A stretch of DNA of 64,000 nucleotides from Lagopus muta (GCF_023343835.1 NC_064433.1:30783214-30847213); one strand, 5' to 3'; shown: positions 24,768 through 37,225, counted from the stretch's first letter. Notes: generated by a model not told the origin, from the letters alone. Made by a program: numbers and translations.

Positions 24768-24880
24768 AAGAAACCGCTGGAGGTCTTCTGGCTCCAATTT
24801 TCCTACTCAAAGCAGGGCTAGCTTTGAAGACTAGCTATGTTTCTCAGGCCTAGTTCTTACAACTGGTTCCTGTGTCCTAC
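24768..24880 (-). mobile_element. Diverged antisense CR1 fragment
   Basis: The phrases GGAGGTCTTCTGGCTCCAA and CTCAAAGCAGGGCTAGCTT resemble the reverse complement of a CR1 3' region. The copy is old and has no clean boundaries. Confidence 0.5.
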
Positions 24881-25205
24881 TTCATCTTGTCAAAGAGATC
24901 CTTGATCCACATTCCTCAGTATGGACAGATTTTCCTCAGATGGACAGATTTTCTTCTGAATCACTCAATGCTGCATTGGTTAAAATTGTTAATAGATATT
25001 GGCAGAGGGTAGCAGTTTTCTGTGAGCTTTCTCACAATGGCTTTTCTGAGACATCCACTTATAAACAGTAAAGTGTATAGGTAGCCTACAGCAGATGCCT
25101 GGTGTTACAGAGATATTTTCTGCATTCCCTTCATTTGTTTGCTGAAGAACAGAGTGTAATTTTTTCTCCGTCTTCTTTCCCTTTCTCTGTATTGTGTGCT
25201 TCTAG

Positions 25206-25277
25206 TCTAATGGGGAGGAGATGTTACTGGAAGATAAGCTGCTCTTAGAAAAACCTGCCTCTGCATGCTGCCACCAG
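25206..25277 (+). other. Candidate exon B of an unassigned plus-strand transcript
   Basis: The acceptor is a pyrimidine-rich tract ending GTGCTTCTAG (AG at 25204-25205). The donor CACCAG|GTAAGAG is close to consensus. The 72-bp segment is a multiple of three and open in phase 0, whereas the other two frames contain stops. Phase 0 is exactly what candidate exon A requires. The translated piece is acidic and leucine-rich with two adjacent cysteines, and I recognise no family. Confidence 0.35.
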
Positions 25278-26139
25278 GTAAGAGAACCTCCTCCTGCCCC
25301 TAGTATCTGCTCCTGTCATTCTCAAGATTTGATTTGGTAGAACTCAGGTTTCTCAGGGAAATTAGCTTTACATTTTATCTTTACATCCGCCAAACCTATC
25401 ACAAAACATGGCCAGGTATTGAAGTTTCTCCTTAAAAGTAAAGTCACTCCATGCTACAAGATAAATAAAAAAGAAAAATGAAAAGCCATTTTTGTCTTTC
25501 TCATACACATAAAAAAGACTAAGAATGTTTGAAAACATACAGCAATATTTAGATTGCTGTATTTGCTATTTCAGTGTTGTATGACAAAGCCTCTTACATA
25601 AAAGAGAATGCTTATATTTCTAGCATCCAAACATGATGGAAATTTGCAAGCATGGACAATATTTATGTCAGCACAGGTTTGGCTATGGCAGTATACCATC
25701 TGCAGTGGAGGATCAGCATCACAAGTCATTTGTCAAGAACTGTAGATAACGGTTGCCTTTTTTGTATTTGTAATTTTTGCCTATTTGCACATAAGGTCTA
25801 AATGGACAAAAACAAACGGGGAAAATCTTGCTAAGCTTTCTTTTGAAAGCGTAAGGTGATGCATACAGAAGTTCTATGTGGGTTTCATGAGCACAGAATA
25901 ATCATTAAGCAGGTGTCCTAAGGCAATGAATGTCCTGCAGTGCCTTCATCCCTGTGTCTGTGTATCTCTACTCCATGGTAACAAAGTTTTATTATACTGT
26001 CCAACATTAATCACATTTATCAGATGAACAGATGCTCTGTTATTAAGTTATAAATTTAGTGCATATCAAGCCAAGTAAAAGGACTTGCAGGTTGCTTGCT
26101 CTGTCTACCGGTCACCAGGTGAATGCTGATTAGCAATTT

Positions 26140-26803
26140 GGCACAGCACCCTCAGCAAGTTAGCAGCTAACATTAAGCTGAGTGGTGCTGAGATGCTTAA
26201 CAGCTTTTTTTTTTTTTGCCTCAGTCTTCACTGGCAACTGCTCTGAGCAGATTGGTTAGAAAGTGGAGTCTGGGGGAGTAATGTCCCTCCTGCTGCATGC
26301 AAAGATCAGGTTTGTGATCAGCTGAGGAACCTGAACATCTGTAAGTATGTGGATCCCAATGAGGTCCATTCCAGAGTCCTGAGGGAATTGGCTGGTGTAG
26401 TCAACAAGGCACTCTCAATGATATTTAAAAAGTCATGGCAGGCAGGTAGAGTCTGAAGAAGAAGCAGGTCCAGAGGAAGCCATAAAGATCAGAGGGCTGG
26501 AGCACTTCAACTATAAAGACTGAGGACTAAAGACTGGTCTTGTTCAGCCTGGAGAAGACTTCAGGGAGATACTATTGCACTCTTCCAGTAACTAAAGAGG
26601 GCTTATAAACAAGATGGAAGCCAATTTGTACATCATTTGGTAGTGATAGGACAAGGGGGGAATGGTTTTAAACTGACAGAGGGGAGATTTTGGTTAGATG
26701 TTAGGAGAAAATTTTTTACTCAGAGGATGCTGAGGTGCTGGAACATATTGTCCAGAGAAGGTAGTCCCTTCCAATCCAAGCCGCTCTCTGATTCTGTGAA
26801 GCA
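26140..26803 (+). mobile_element. CR1 LINE with internal deletions
   Basis: The 5' part (to about 26450) translates in one frame into a relic of CR1 ORF2 upstream of the reverse transcriptase core, with phrases like DQLRNLNI and HSRVLRELAGVV. It then jumps to the CR1 3' UTR (GGGCTGGAGCACTTCAAC, CTTGTTCAGCCTGGAGAAGA, GTGATAGGACAAGG, GGATGCTGAGGTGCTGGAAC). A second deletion joins CCAGAGAAGGT to the terminal CCCTTCCAATCCAAGCC and GATTCTGTGA. It is inactive. Confidence 0.9.
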
Positions 26804-27121
26804 GCCCCAGCACCAGTTTTGGAAGATGGGTGATACCACAGAAAGGGGATGGAAACTCATCTCAAGGTAAGAAGCTGGAATTACTATGACAGGAGGAAAT
26901 GCAGGGCTGCAAGAAACAAAACATCATGCATGCAGCTGTTGATAGAAGAACTCAATACTTTGTGATCTAAGCAAAATATCAAGTTAAAGCTATGGTGTTT
27001 ATTTATAGTAAGATATCCACTACAGTGAAATGCAATTCTTCCAGCTTTCTTGCAGTTATCAACTCTGAAATCTGATCTGAGGTTCTGCTGGATTTTGTAA
27101 AAGCACAGTTCTTTGTTTCAG

Positions 27122-27179
27122 GAGCCTGTGTTGGCCTGGGATCAGTGCACTCATTCCAAGACAGTTAGTACATTATGTG
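27122..27179 (+). other. Candidate exon C of an unassigned plus-strand transcript
   Basis: The acceptor is GTTCTTTGTTTCAG (AG at 27120-27121) and the donor is ATGTG|GTAAGTTG. The 58-bp segment is open in phase 0, continuing the frame of candidate exon B, and leaves one base that the next candidate exon completes. No homology is recognised. Confidence 0.33.
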
Positions 27180-27341
27180 GTAAGTTGTTGCTCTGAAATT
27201 CATTATTTGCAATGATATTTATATGCACTTATATCCTTAAATAGCCTCCTCCTCATCTGTCACAAAAAGATTGCAGGTATGACTGCTGCGTCATTTCTGG
27301 TAGTGTTATGGCATTAGATTGTTTTTTTTCTCCTTTTGAAG

Positions 27342-28145
27342 GTTTGAAGACCTTCCCTGCTAGCTTTGAGAACTCCACAAAGCCTTTGGAAGATCTGTGA
27401 GAAGGTAGGAGAGTCCCATTGGAGCCATGTAATACTCCCGGAGGATCTGCCTTCCACTCAGCTCAAAGTCACAAGCTCAGATAATGGCACATTCCAGGCT
27501 AATTGCTTCAGAGAACGGAAAACAGCAAAGAAAAAGCTGAAGTGAAAAACCTTTAAAAACCCTCAACTTTTCACAGTTGGGTCAGAAAGAAAGTGCTGTA
27601 AAGGAATTACTGTCTTGACAATGCTAGATTACTTTCTCACTAGCAGACAACAGAATGATTTGAAAGTACTGTATTGTGTACCATACAGAATAATTCTGGA
27701 ACTGTTCCACGTACTGGTGTGAATGAACAAGAAAATAATCAATCACTTCATTTTTATGAATGCTACCTATTTTGCATACGTCTGTGGTTGTTTATTTTTG
27801 GAAGTTAGGTGTGTAATGGTGGCTTTGACTAACTCATATATCAATATCTAAGTATGGATTTGCAAGAGCTTTAAGAAGATGGGTCTTAGGATTGTTATTA
27901 TTTCATGCATAAAAAGTATGAGGAACAGAGATAGTTAATGACACACCTTCTAAATGACATCTGGTAAATGGAGGAACTGGAACTACACATACTTACTGTC
28001 TTTTTCCTCACCAGTTTTTCTCCAGATTTTTAGTTGCTTCTACTTTGGAACATGTAAATTCTAAGGATTTTTTGAACCATGTATGCTATTTTACAATGCT
28101 ATTTCTTTCTTTGCAGTTTAATAAAGTAATTTAACTTGTTTCACA
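27342..28145 (+). other. Candidate terminal exon D with stop and poly(A) signal
   Basis: The acceptor is a T-rich tract ending TCCTTTTGAAG (AG at 27340-27341). Continuing the frame from candidate exon C, it stays open for 19 codons and ends at TGA 27398-27400. A weak internal donor (GAAG|GTAGGA, after 27404) could make it internal instead. AATAAA at 28120-28125 could end it as a terminal exon. The end coordinate is approximate. Confidence 0.28.
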
Positions 28146-30643
28146 CGTATTTAGAGGTAAAGATTCCAGCAAGTGGAGCCTGAACATAGCACAAAAACTA
28201 CTAGCATCTTTTTCTGAAGTAGGTTGCTTAGGTGTTTTTGTTTTAGAGTGAAATGAGTATTTAACTAAATATCTTTAATGAACTTTGCACAGAAATGAAA
28301 ACAGTAGGTCTCCTCTTTAATGCTAGGTAAAAACATATTCTTTTAGAGAAGATTGATTTCTTTTCAAATATCTCCTAATCAAAAGTTAATTTCCAAAATT
28401 TAATGCTGATGTTTACCACTATCAAAATAATCAGTGAGCATAAATTTCCAAGAATACAGGCATGCACATAGCACCTGATCATGTAGTGAGGTAGTAAGAA
28501 TCATTGGACTTGAAAGAGGAAAAACCAGAGGAAGGATCATTTTTCAGACAGTCAACACTAAGCCACTTCTTCATGTCCTACTCTTCAGGGAAAGGAGCTG
28601 AGATACCTTCTTGTGTTGTCTATGCAGATACACCAAGATTCATAGCAGTCCCCTTATAATGACAATGGTACTTACATAAAGTGTTTTTCAGAAATGTACT
28701 TCAGTACAATTTATGAACATTTAAAAAAATGGAGCATCCGCCATTTTCCATGACTGTTTTAGTAGTCACCCATAGCTACTCTTGTTTTCATTTTTAACTT
28801 TGAACTGGTATGTTGTGTATTTTTTTAAAGTCATTGGCTCTGGTTGTTTCTTTGACATATGCACTTCACTGATAGGAATGAAGATGAAGGCCTTGCAGGA
28901 TAGCAAGAATTCAGCGTGACCCTGACAAAAATCCATGCCCAAATCCATTATCAGGCCTTTCTGCTATGTCATGCCAACACTTGACTCAGTAAGCCATCTC
29001 TGGATGAGAATTTAGCTTCAAGGTTGTGTATGTTTTAGTAAGAAAAATATGCATTTCAACATGTAATAAGAAAGTTATTTCTGTTTTATGATTCATTGAA
29101 AGTTGACTTAGCTTTGCTTAGGAGTGAAAAAAGCATTATTGAGAGAGACTCTGAAAAATACTGAAACATGCAATTGCAAGAAATCCCTTTGATTATGAAA
29201 TCGTGTTTATCCTGGATATGTCTAACATGCATATAATTTGATTCAAGCTTATCGCAAGCCAGAATTAGAACAGCAGATTGCTTACTTTTAGGGAGAAGTG
29301 TAATCCAGGGCTTTACTGCTTACATGATTTGTGTAATTAGAAAAGGGCCATGGTTGATGTCACTGGATTAATCTCTAACAAACTGGTAGGTTTGATAACC
29401 TGCTACCATTGAAGTTCAAAAGATTCTATGGCACATTTTAACCAATCCATGACTAAAAGAAAAATTAATTTGTCTTCTACACTGTCATCATGACATTGCA
29501 AGTGGAAATGAACACACTGTTTTTGAATTATTTAATCTATTCGATTACTTGTTTGAGAAGTCACAATTTTTATTCAAAGGTATAGTGAAGATCACACCTA
29601 ATATTTACACAACAGTGTTTGAGTTATCAAAAAAAGTCTGTTTCATTTTTTGATTTTGTCTAGCGATAAATTCTCAGTTATTATAATGCACACTTCAACC
29701 TTTGCTTTATGCCCATTAATCAAAATGAATCTAAACATTTTAATTCACTGACTTTTGATAATAATTTCAAGCAGTGATCAGAAAAGCTTAAGTATTTGTT
29801 TTTCACCTTTTCCATATATTTACATTGTAATTAAAATTCTACATAGTAGATTTACAAATGTAACTTCTTTGAATCTTGACTTTAAATTAAATCTAACATT
29901 TATTGTTCAGAATTCATCTTTATGATCAAAAGACAAAATATTAAGCTGAACAACTTGTACTATACTACATGTATTCATAAATGTTTTTAAAGAGTTTTCA
30001 ACATAGAAAACATCAAGCAATACATTTCTTCTTTACTAAGTATTGTATAATTTGGAAGCTGTGGCAAGTTGTATTTGATTGGAAATTAGGATCCACTTAC
30101 AAGTAAACCAGAGTTCCTTTCAATTACATTAGAAAATCTTTTTCACTTCTTTAATAAAAGCAGTAAAAAAACAGGTACTTAAATTGCTCTGTCAAATAGA
30201 AGAAATACTGTCTGTACTTAATGGCTTAACTGAATCAGGAGATGACCGAGTCTTTCAAAGGTTTAGAATTAATAGATCCTCTCCATTTTGTCTTTATTTC
30301 TGAACTGGAAGAGTCATGCAATATTTACCGCTTTGTCCACTTTTGGTTTCTCAACCAAATAACCCAACTCAGGACAAAAAGACTCCGTCTTGAAAAAATG
30401 GCAGTTTTTCGATCACTTTCTGTTCTAGACAGTTAGCCAATGAAAATGATGTGCCATTATTTTCAGCTTTCTTTAAAATTCCTGGAAATTTGTATTACTT
30501 CACTGATTAGTGGTAATTGTTGATATGACTGATGAATAATAACTAGGGGCATAACACATCTGGAATAGCGGCAAGAGGTTTTGATTTGCCTTTTTGAAAA
30601 CAGTTATTTAACTTCAAATTTTGTCAGTTCCTTCTAAGCAGGC

Positions 30644-30669
30644 TTTTTATTTTATTTTATTTTATTTTT
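30644..30669. repeat. (TTTTA)n microsatellite
   Basis: About five units of TTTTA occur and are followed by TTTTTCTTTTAGG, which resembles a splice acceptor. Confidence 0.9.
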
Positions 30670-31892
30670 CTTTTAGGTCTTTCCGCAGCTCGGTTGTTTT
30701 CTCAGCCATCACCTAAAGCTTGTTTTGATAACAAAATACTGGATGTAAATGTACTATTTTAGAAATCTAGAGGAGCTCTGATAGAGGACAGCTAATATCT
30801 TCCAAGTCACTCATGTATATAATGACATTTCAGGTATGCTTATTAATAACACAAAGATAGATCCAAGAAAATTACTGGGTTTTAATTAATGCTATATTTT
30901 GTGGTAGGAGCCGAGAGGAGAGCTCTGAACATGCTTCAGAAAAAGGAATAAGTAAGAAATTAATTCAGTTCATTCACATGTACCAGCACTGATTCCTAAT
31001 CATTGCTTTTAAATGAATAATTCTAAGGCAACGTTATAGTTTATTTTTTGAAAATTTGCATTTGCAAATGAAATGCATACTCTTTTTTCTTAATTAAAAA
31101 GGCTATTTACACAGGAACTTCTTAAGAATTTTCCATACTTGATCTTCATGTACCTTAGTCTGTGCTATAAATAATAACAGAAGATTTCAGTAAACAAAAA
31201 ACAGAAATGAAGACAAATGTGTGAATTTTAAAACTTAAAGATTTTGGTTGCTAAAATGAAAAATTATTAGTGTTCTGTCCATTACTGTGATTTAAGGTCT
31301 CAATCAGTTACATCACAGCTGTATCATTTTTATGAAACTGGAGTTGGCAGAAAAGATTAAAGGTATTTAGCCACTGGTTCTGTACAAAGCTTAAAAAATA
31401 CCCTCTATCCAGGCAATCAGGGATGGCTCTTTAATGCCATGTTCATGAATATTTACTAATTAATGAATTTATGCTTTTCTTCCATCTTAGTGAAACTTGC
31501 CATAATTTGACATTTTAAGGATATTTATTTAATAGAGAGCATACTTATCTTAAAAATATTTAAATAAATGTATTGAAATATTACGGTTTTTTTCGGTAAC
31601 TCTGAGAATTTTAGTCTGTTAGGAGTCAAGAAAAGTAAGGGCCCAGTGATTTGCGCCAGGCAACATAATTTTCATTCTAAATCAATGCAAGGCTTGCATT
31701 CTGCAGTGTGCGTGGAGGCTTTTGGAAGTTCACCTCTTGTTGGTATGTGGTCAGTGGGGTACCATTACTAATTTCAAATACTGAAATTGAGGGTATGAAT
31801 TTTGTTCTCTGGATTGAAGTTCTTGTCAAATTATGTATATTCTTGACTAGGTAAGCTCATATAGAACTCTTGTATACTGAAGACATAAACAG

Positions 31893-31921
31893 TTTTGTTT
31901 GTTTGTTTATTTGTTTGTTTT
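31893..31921. repeat. (GTTT)n microsatellite
   Basis: GTTT/ATTT units are repeated about seven times. Confidence 0.9.
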
Positions 31922-33237
31922 TATTTCCCTAAAAGCCAGCAGGTGATAACTGTATCTTAGGTATGCATGAAACACCATGATGCACTCAGATAGTAAGGTG
32001 AAGAAATTTCATCTTTGTCCCTACGTCACTCTCTTGTGATGATAAAATATTTTTGGGAAGAAGCCCTCATTATAAGCTGTCCTTTACTTCCAAAAATGTT
32101 AAAGTGGCAGGAAGAGAATGAGAATCTCCTTAAAGATATGTTTTCTTGTCACCAACTTATCTGTTAGCAGCTTTTACAGGGACAGTTGTGTCCCTGCTTC
32201 TTCACCTATCTGTACATTCCTGCTGCTTCCCTACAGTGTCCAGTCCCTAGAGAAACAGCTCTGTTTCCCAAACCATCAGCAAACTAACTCAGGGAACAAA
32301 AACTCTTCTGCTTCTATTGGCTGCTGTTTCAGTGAGCTGCATTGGGAAGTCGCATAAGCACTAGTGCATCTGAAAATGGGATGGAGTTCTAGTTTATGCA
32401 GTCAGCAATAACGTAGAAGTAAACTAATAATAGACTGGGCATAGTAGAGCTAATAATATAGTGGGAGACAAGAACCAGTCTATTAGGTGTTGTGGCCAGC
32501 CATCCCTTTGGAAAAATAGATTTTGGAGGAGATAGATTTAGCCTTGGCTGAATGAGGGATGGCACTTGGTGGCAACCTCCACTTTGATTGAGTGCTTCAT
32601 TTTGAACCAGCTGTATGAAAAAAAGACAAGGATGTAATTGTCAGAGAACTCAGAAGGAGGAGATTGCAAAAAGGAGTACTTCAAAGGCGAATCCACCTGT
32701 ATAAGTACACAGCTTGACTTCTTGCCGCCTCTGCATCTGCAGCTTCTCTGCAAATAATCTCCCAAGGAGAGACCTTGGCATTCTTCTGTGTTATTTATTA
32801 TTCAGTATGAAGTTCATGAGCTGCTGAGGAGAATGAGTTTATTGCTGCATCAGAGAGACTTGACTGAATACAGGGCAGGAAGTCTGTTTTGTTCAGCGTG
32901 TTTGTTATAGGTAAATACCAACATCAGCTTCACAATTCTACTGAACCTTTTTATAAGTGCTGTTCGCAACCAGGCGAAGATAGATCACATACCAAAAAAG
33001 TAACAAATTTGTGGTTGGCTAAAGCTATATATTGTCTGCAACACAAAACTACAATAGCTCTATATGAAAAGGATGAATATATTAAACATTTTCTGTTACC
33101 TCTTTTTGAATTTATATTTTCAAATAAAACATTTTCAAATAAACCACTCTTACTAAATGACCATTTCTCTGCTGGGAGCTGAGCTCTGTAGTACATGGAA
33201 TTTTGAAATATTTGTCTTTTCCTTGGAGTTCTTTCAG

Positions 33238-33409
33238 GCTTCTCTTGTTCTTTCCTCCTGGGAACATTCTGCATGAAGCAGTGGTGTGAAAATACAGAGA
33301 CGGAACTTTCTGCAGAGTTATCTACAGAGCTTTCTTCAACCAGAAGTTGAAAGTAGTCCCTGCACTAGCTATAATTGCTTAGATTTTTCTGTATGTCTTG
33401 TATGACAAG
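33238..33409 (+). other. Candidate non-coding exon, strong splice sites
   Basis: The acceptor is a pyrimidine-rich tract ending GAGTTCTTTCAG and the donor TGACAAG|GTGAGTAAG is very good. The 172-bp segment has stops in all frames, so it would be untranslated or carry a C-terminus. It is a plausible exon of a long plus-strand leader or lncRNA, or else a pseudo-exon. Confidence 0.28.
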
Positions 33410-34200
33410 GTGAGTAAGACTGCAACATACAGTGAATGCTGCAGGATTTCTCCTGCCTCTCTGTGTGTATTATACTTACTGTGGAATGTTAACTCTGGTC
33501 TGCAGAGGAATGACTTGGACTGGAGTGCAACCTGTGAACTTGGGAATGAGGAATAGGAGAGGGAATGAGGAAGAAAAGAAGGCATGAGAAAAGACAGATA
33601 TTATGGGAAAGATAAAAACTATTGTCCACAGAGCAGAGCAGCAAATGAAAGCTGTTCCAGCAAGAGCTTTATCAGAGAAAAGAGGAGCTAAAAACTGAGA
33701 TCTTATCCATCTACAACCTGAGAGTCACTTGCCTTTGTCTTTGTAGTATTAAAATAAGGTAGAAAAACTAATCATCTTGCCAGCAAAATTTTCTAAAATA
33801 TTACTGGTCATTGTTAAGTCATCCTTCTTGCACTGAGAATATCTTTTCAATGAGTGAAACAAAATCTTTCCTTTTTGGAGAAGAGAATTACATTGGGTAT
33901 CTCAAAAGAATTCAATTCCTTAAGCTTTAGGAAAACAAGAGGAGAATGCTACCAGAATTTTATAAAATTTGCAATAGAAAATACTGTAAAGTCTGAAAAG
34001 ACAGGTAAACAAAAAGTTTCGAAAGAGCTGTTCAAATAGAATGCGATACTTTACTAAAATAAATTTCTTTTTCCTAAAGAAACAAAATTTTTTTAGTTTT
34101 ATCATCTTTCCTGGGAAAATTAATCAAAGCTTGTCGCCTGGTACTTTTCTATTTTTACTGCTGAACAGATCCACGGTTAAAAGCAGAAATGGTGAAGTTT

Positions 34201-34472
34201 AATAGAATCATAGAATGGCCTGGGTTGAAAAGGACCACAATGATCACCAAGTTTCAACCCCCCTGCTATGTGCAGGGTTGCCAGCCACTAAAGCAGGCTG
34301 CCCAGAGCCACATCCAGCCTTGCCTTGAATGCCTCCAGGGATGGGGCATCCACAACTTCCTTGGGAAACCTGTTCCAGTGTGTCGCCATTCTCTGTGAGA
34401 AGAAGTTCCTCCTAATATCTAACCTAAACATCCTCTGTCTTAGTTTAAAATCATTCCCCACTGTAATATTTA
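34201..34472 (-). mobile_element. CR1 LINE 3' region, antisense
   Basis: The segment runs from AGAATCATAGAATGGCCTGG through AGGGTTGCCAGCCAC, GGATGGGGCATCCACAAC and GAGAAGAAGTTCCTCCTAAT to AAATCATTCCCCACTG. This is an almost intact CR1 3' region of about 270 bp in reverse. It is the best preserved CR1 copy in the window. The 63-codon minus-strand frame here is CR1 sequence, not a gene. Confidence 0.97.
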
Positions 34473-37003
34473 TAACCAAAATCCCACCTTAATTATGCAC
34501 TGTTATGTACCACCTTTACTAATACAGACTGAATACATGCTGATGTGGACTCTATTTTTTGGAGAGTTTGAAGTGTTGTTATGAAGTACATACCACGTGT
34601 TACGTGTATTTTTATGTATGTAATAAATATTTAGGCTGTATTGTCTACCACTAATGACAGTATATTAAAATATTTTGTTCAATTCTGTTAATAACAATAG
34701 AACACTTTAATGGAGGTACAAATGGCATAAATTTCAACACTATTAATATTGCAATGCTTTAGACTATCTACATTTCATGCACAGAGCCTCACCTTCCAAT
34801 ATAGATGCTGAAAATATTTTCTTTGATTAAAAGGACATATTTTATCTTGTAATAATGAGCAGTTTATCAACCTGTGTCCTGAAGGTCTTTAAAATACCCT
34901 ACATTTCTTTTAGCCTTATAAAAATCCATGGCCAGTAAATCAGGTGTTACAAAAGGTTATAATTTCATCTTTCAGGAGATCTTCCAGAAACTTCTCATTA
35001 GAAATACTTAAAATGTCAGAGAGGGGCACATCCTTTAATAAGAGAGTAGTAGCCATCAGATTCCATATGGATAGGAAAGAGCTTTTGCATTCTTAGTATC
35101 CAGCAGTGTGGCAATGATGTAGACATCTCCTTAAGATTTTCAGTCTGAAAGGCACTGCATACTGTAATTCAGTGCTATCGCTCAATCTTAGATTAGGTAA
35201 TGTCTTTTCATCACAGTTTCAGGAAGTGTCCCAAAAGACTTTTCTTATAATACCTACTCTCTTTGTTGAGCTTAGAGACTGAAAATCTTTAAATTAAACT
35301 GGGAAGGACCTAGGCATATATTAGGATTATTGTTTTGTTTTGGGATATTTGTACTGGGAAAGATTGAATGCACTTTTGGGTATTTCATAATTTTTGAAGT
35401 GTTTGATGCAGTGAATTTTTTTGTTACAATAGTATGGTTTACTTTGCTACTGGATAAACTCACAACATACACATGCTCATTTATAGACCAGTGATCATCT
35501 GATCGTCAGGAACGTGTTAAGTACCTTAGTGTGATCATGCATGCATAGCCTTAATCACCTTTAAAATAATTTACCTCCATCTGAGAGTGCTGCGGAATTG
35601 TCAGGCAACATATGAGCCATTGGCCACTGCTGTGAAATATAATCTTCCACACAGACAATATTCTGTAAGACTATTCCTAGCAATGGACCTGTTTGCAAAT
35701 ATAGCAGACTAATGGAAGACATGCTTCCATGGATCAAGAGCCAATCAACCCCCTCTCTGCTAATGAGAGACAAGAGACCAAAGCAGTAGAAAACATATTG
35801 TGAACACTCATCAATTAATTAAGGAAAAAAGTCTGATTTGGGGATTGAGCCAGACATGCTGTGAATGGGGTTGTTATGTGCAAGTGGTGCTGAATAATGC
35901 TAGTGGGAGAGGAAAGAGAACCTATAATCGTCTTAGTCTCTGTTATATCTTCTGGTAGTGTGATCACAACTAGCCAGCTAAAGTTCTTTGTGGCCCTGGA
36001 AGAACTATCTGATGTAGACTCAGCTATTCAGAAATTAGGGAAAAATGCAGGTTAAGCAATGTTTTGACCACAGTCATTCAAATTGAGAGGGACTGCGGTA
36101 TTGTAAGAAAAAGAACATCAGTGTAACAGAAATCAGTTTACGTAGAAAGTTTAGGAGCATTTTCTATTCTTCGATATGAAGATGATACTGATGTATTAAC
36201 AGACTTAGGTCACAACAGTGTGTCCCAGACAATATTGCTCACTAAAGAAACTATATTTCCTTTAAGGTAATTAAAGTCCCTGGTAGATAAATTTGACAGT
36301 ACTGCTAATTACCCAACCTTATTCACTGAGAGAGAGCTTGTTAAATATAATAAATGTAGTATAATGGAAAAGACAAAGACTCAAATTTAAAAAGAAAAAT
36401 AATACATTCAGAATTAAAAGTGCAATTATTTCTGCATAGCTTCTCCTTGTATTTATGTAGACCTGAAATGCATTCAGCAGACAATTGTGAGGAGCAAAGA
36501 GCTAATGTGACTCATGAACACCAGCTCTCCTGTTGGCTTGATTTTGATTTTTCCTCTGACTACTGCCTTCTTCATTAGCGATCCCAGTGAGCCAGTACTG
36601 TGTGATTAGCTCTGCTGCTCCTCATCACAATAATGAGTCAGGTTGCTAGAACTGGGTTGGTCCTGCTTAATAAAATATTCTTTTTTTTTTTTTTTTAATA
36701 ATAAATCTTTCTGCCTGTTTTGTCTTTTATCAATAATGAAGTATTCACATCAACTATTTTTTTTTTCCCCCTTCAATTACCATAAGCCAAGAGCAGAAAG
36801 AACAAATAATAGGATAAAGGATTCACATGTCAGGCTTGAATTTCTTCAAGCATTCTGTAAGCAACTGATTGTGCCCACACATCCATCTGCATTTTTAAAC
36901 ATTCGTATGTCATGTTCGGTAGAAATGGTATTGTTTATTTTCTAAAGGATGAGCAATTAGGAATGAGTATAATTAATACATGTGACTTTTTTTTTTCTCC
37001 CAG

Positions 37004-37066
37004 GGTCTCATCACAGTTTCAAAAAGCCATCCACATCTATGCTTCAGTAGGTTTTATGAAACGCTT
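37004..37066 (+). other. Candidate small exon
   Basis: The acceptor is excellent (TTTTTTTTTTCTCCCAG, AG at 37002-37003). The donor is only moderate (GCTT|GTAAGTGAC). At 63 bp the segment is phase-symmetric and open in two frames. No family is recognised and a pseudo-exon is quite possible. Confidence 0.22.
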
Positions 37067-37225
37067 GTAAGTGACAGGCAGATGGCCTCTTTGGGTTGTG
37101 GTATTAAATAACAAGAATTAATATTAACACTTTTCATGCAGTATGTTCAGTCACATCTTGTCTGCCAGAAGCTGGTTGTTGTCAGCGCCTCTGTGTATAT
37201 AAATACTTACAGTCTGCTCTATGAA

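Larger units (their letters stand above)
18051..25205. other. Gene-poor stretch
   Basis: The sequence is AT-rich. It holds a CR1 end at 19.0 kb, a CTT microsatellite (20071-20096), T/C tracts at 21490-21523 and 23078-23110, an ATT repeat (24717-24741) and a diverged CR1 at 24.77-24.87 kb. Scattered donor-like sites occur (GTAAGT at 24542 has only a weak acceptor). No gene is recognised. Confidence 0.5.
28146..33237. other. Gene-poor, very AT-rich stretch
   Basis: There are almost no recognisable repeats between about 28.9 and 31.6 kb apart from a TTTTA repeat (30644-30669). This low repeat load would suit conserved non-coding sequence, but conservation cannot be judged here. A GTTT repeat lies at 31893-31921. 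No gene is seen. Confidence 0.45.

Noticed and set aside
26637-26870. Plus-strand 77-codon open frame
   Set aside because: It reads the CR1 3' UTR and a few flanking bases. It is not a gene, although the flanking splice donor is noted separately.
34288-34479. Minus-strand 63-codon open frame
   Set aside because: It lies wholly within the CR1 3' region.
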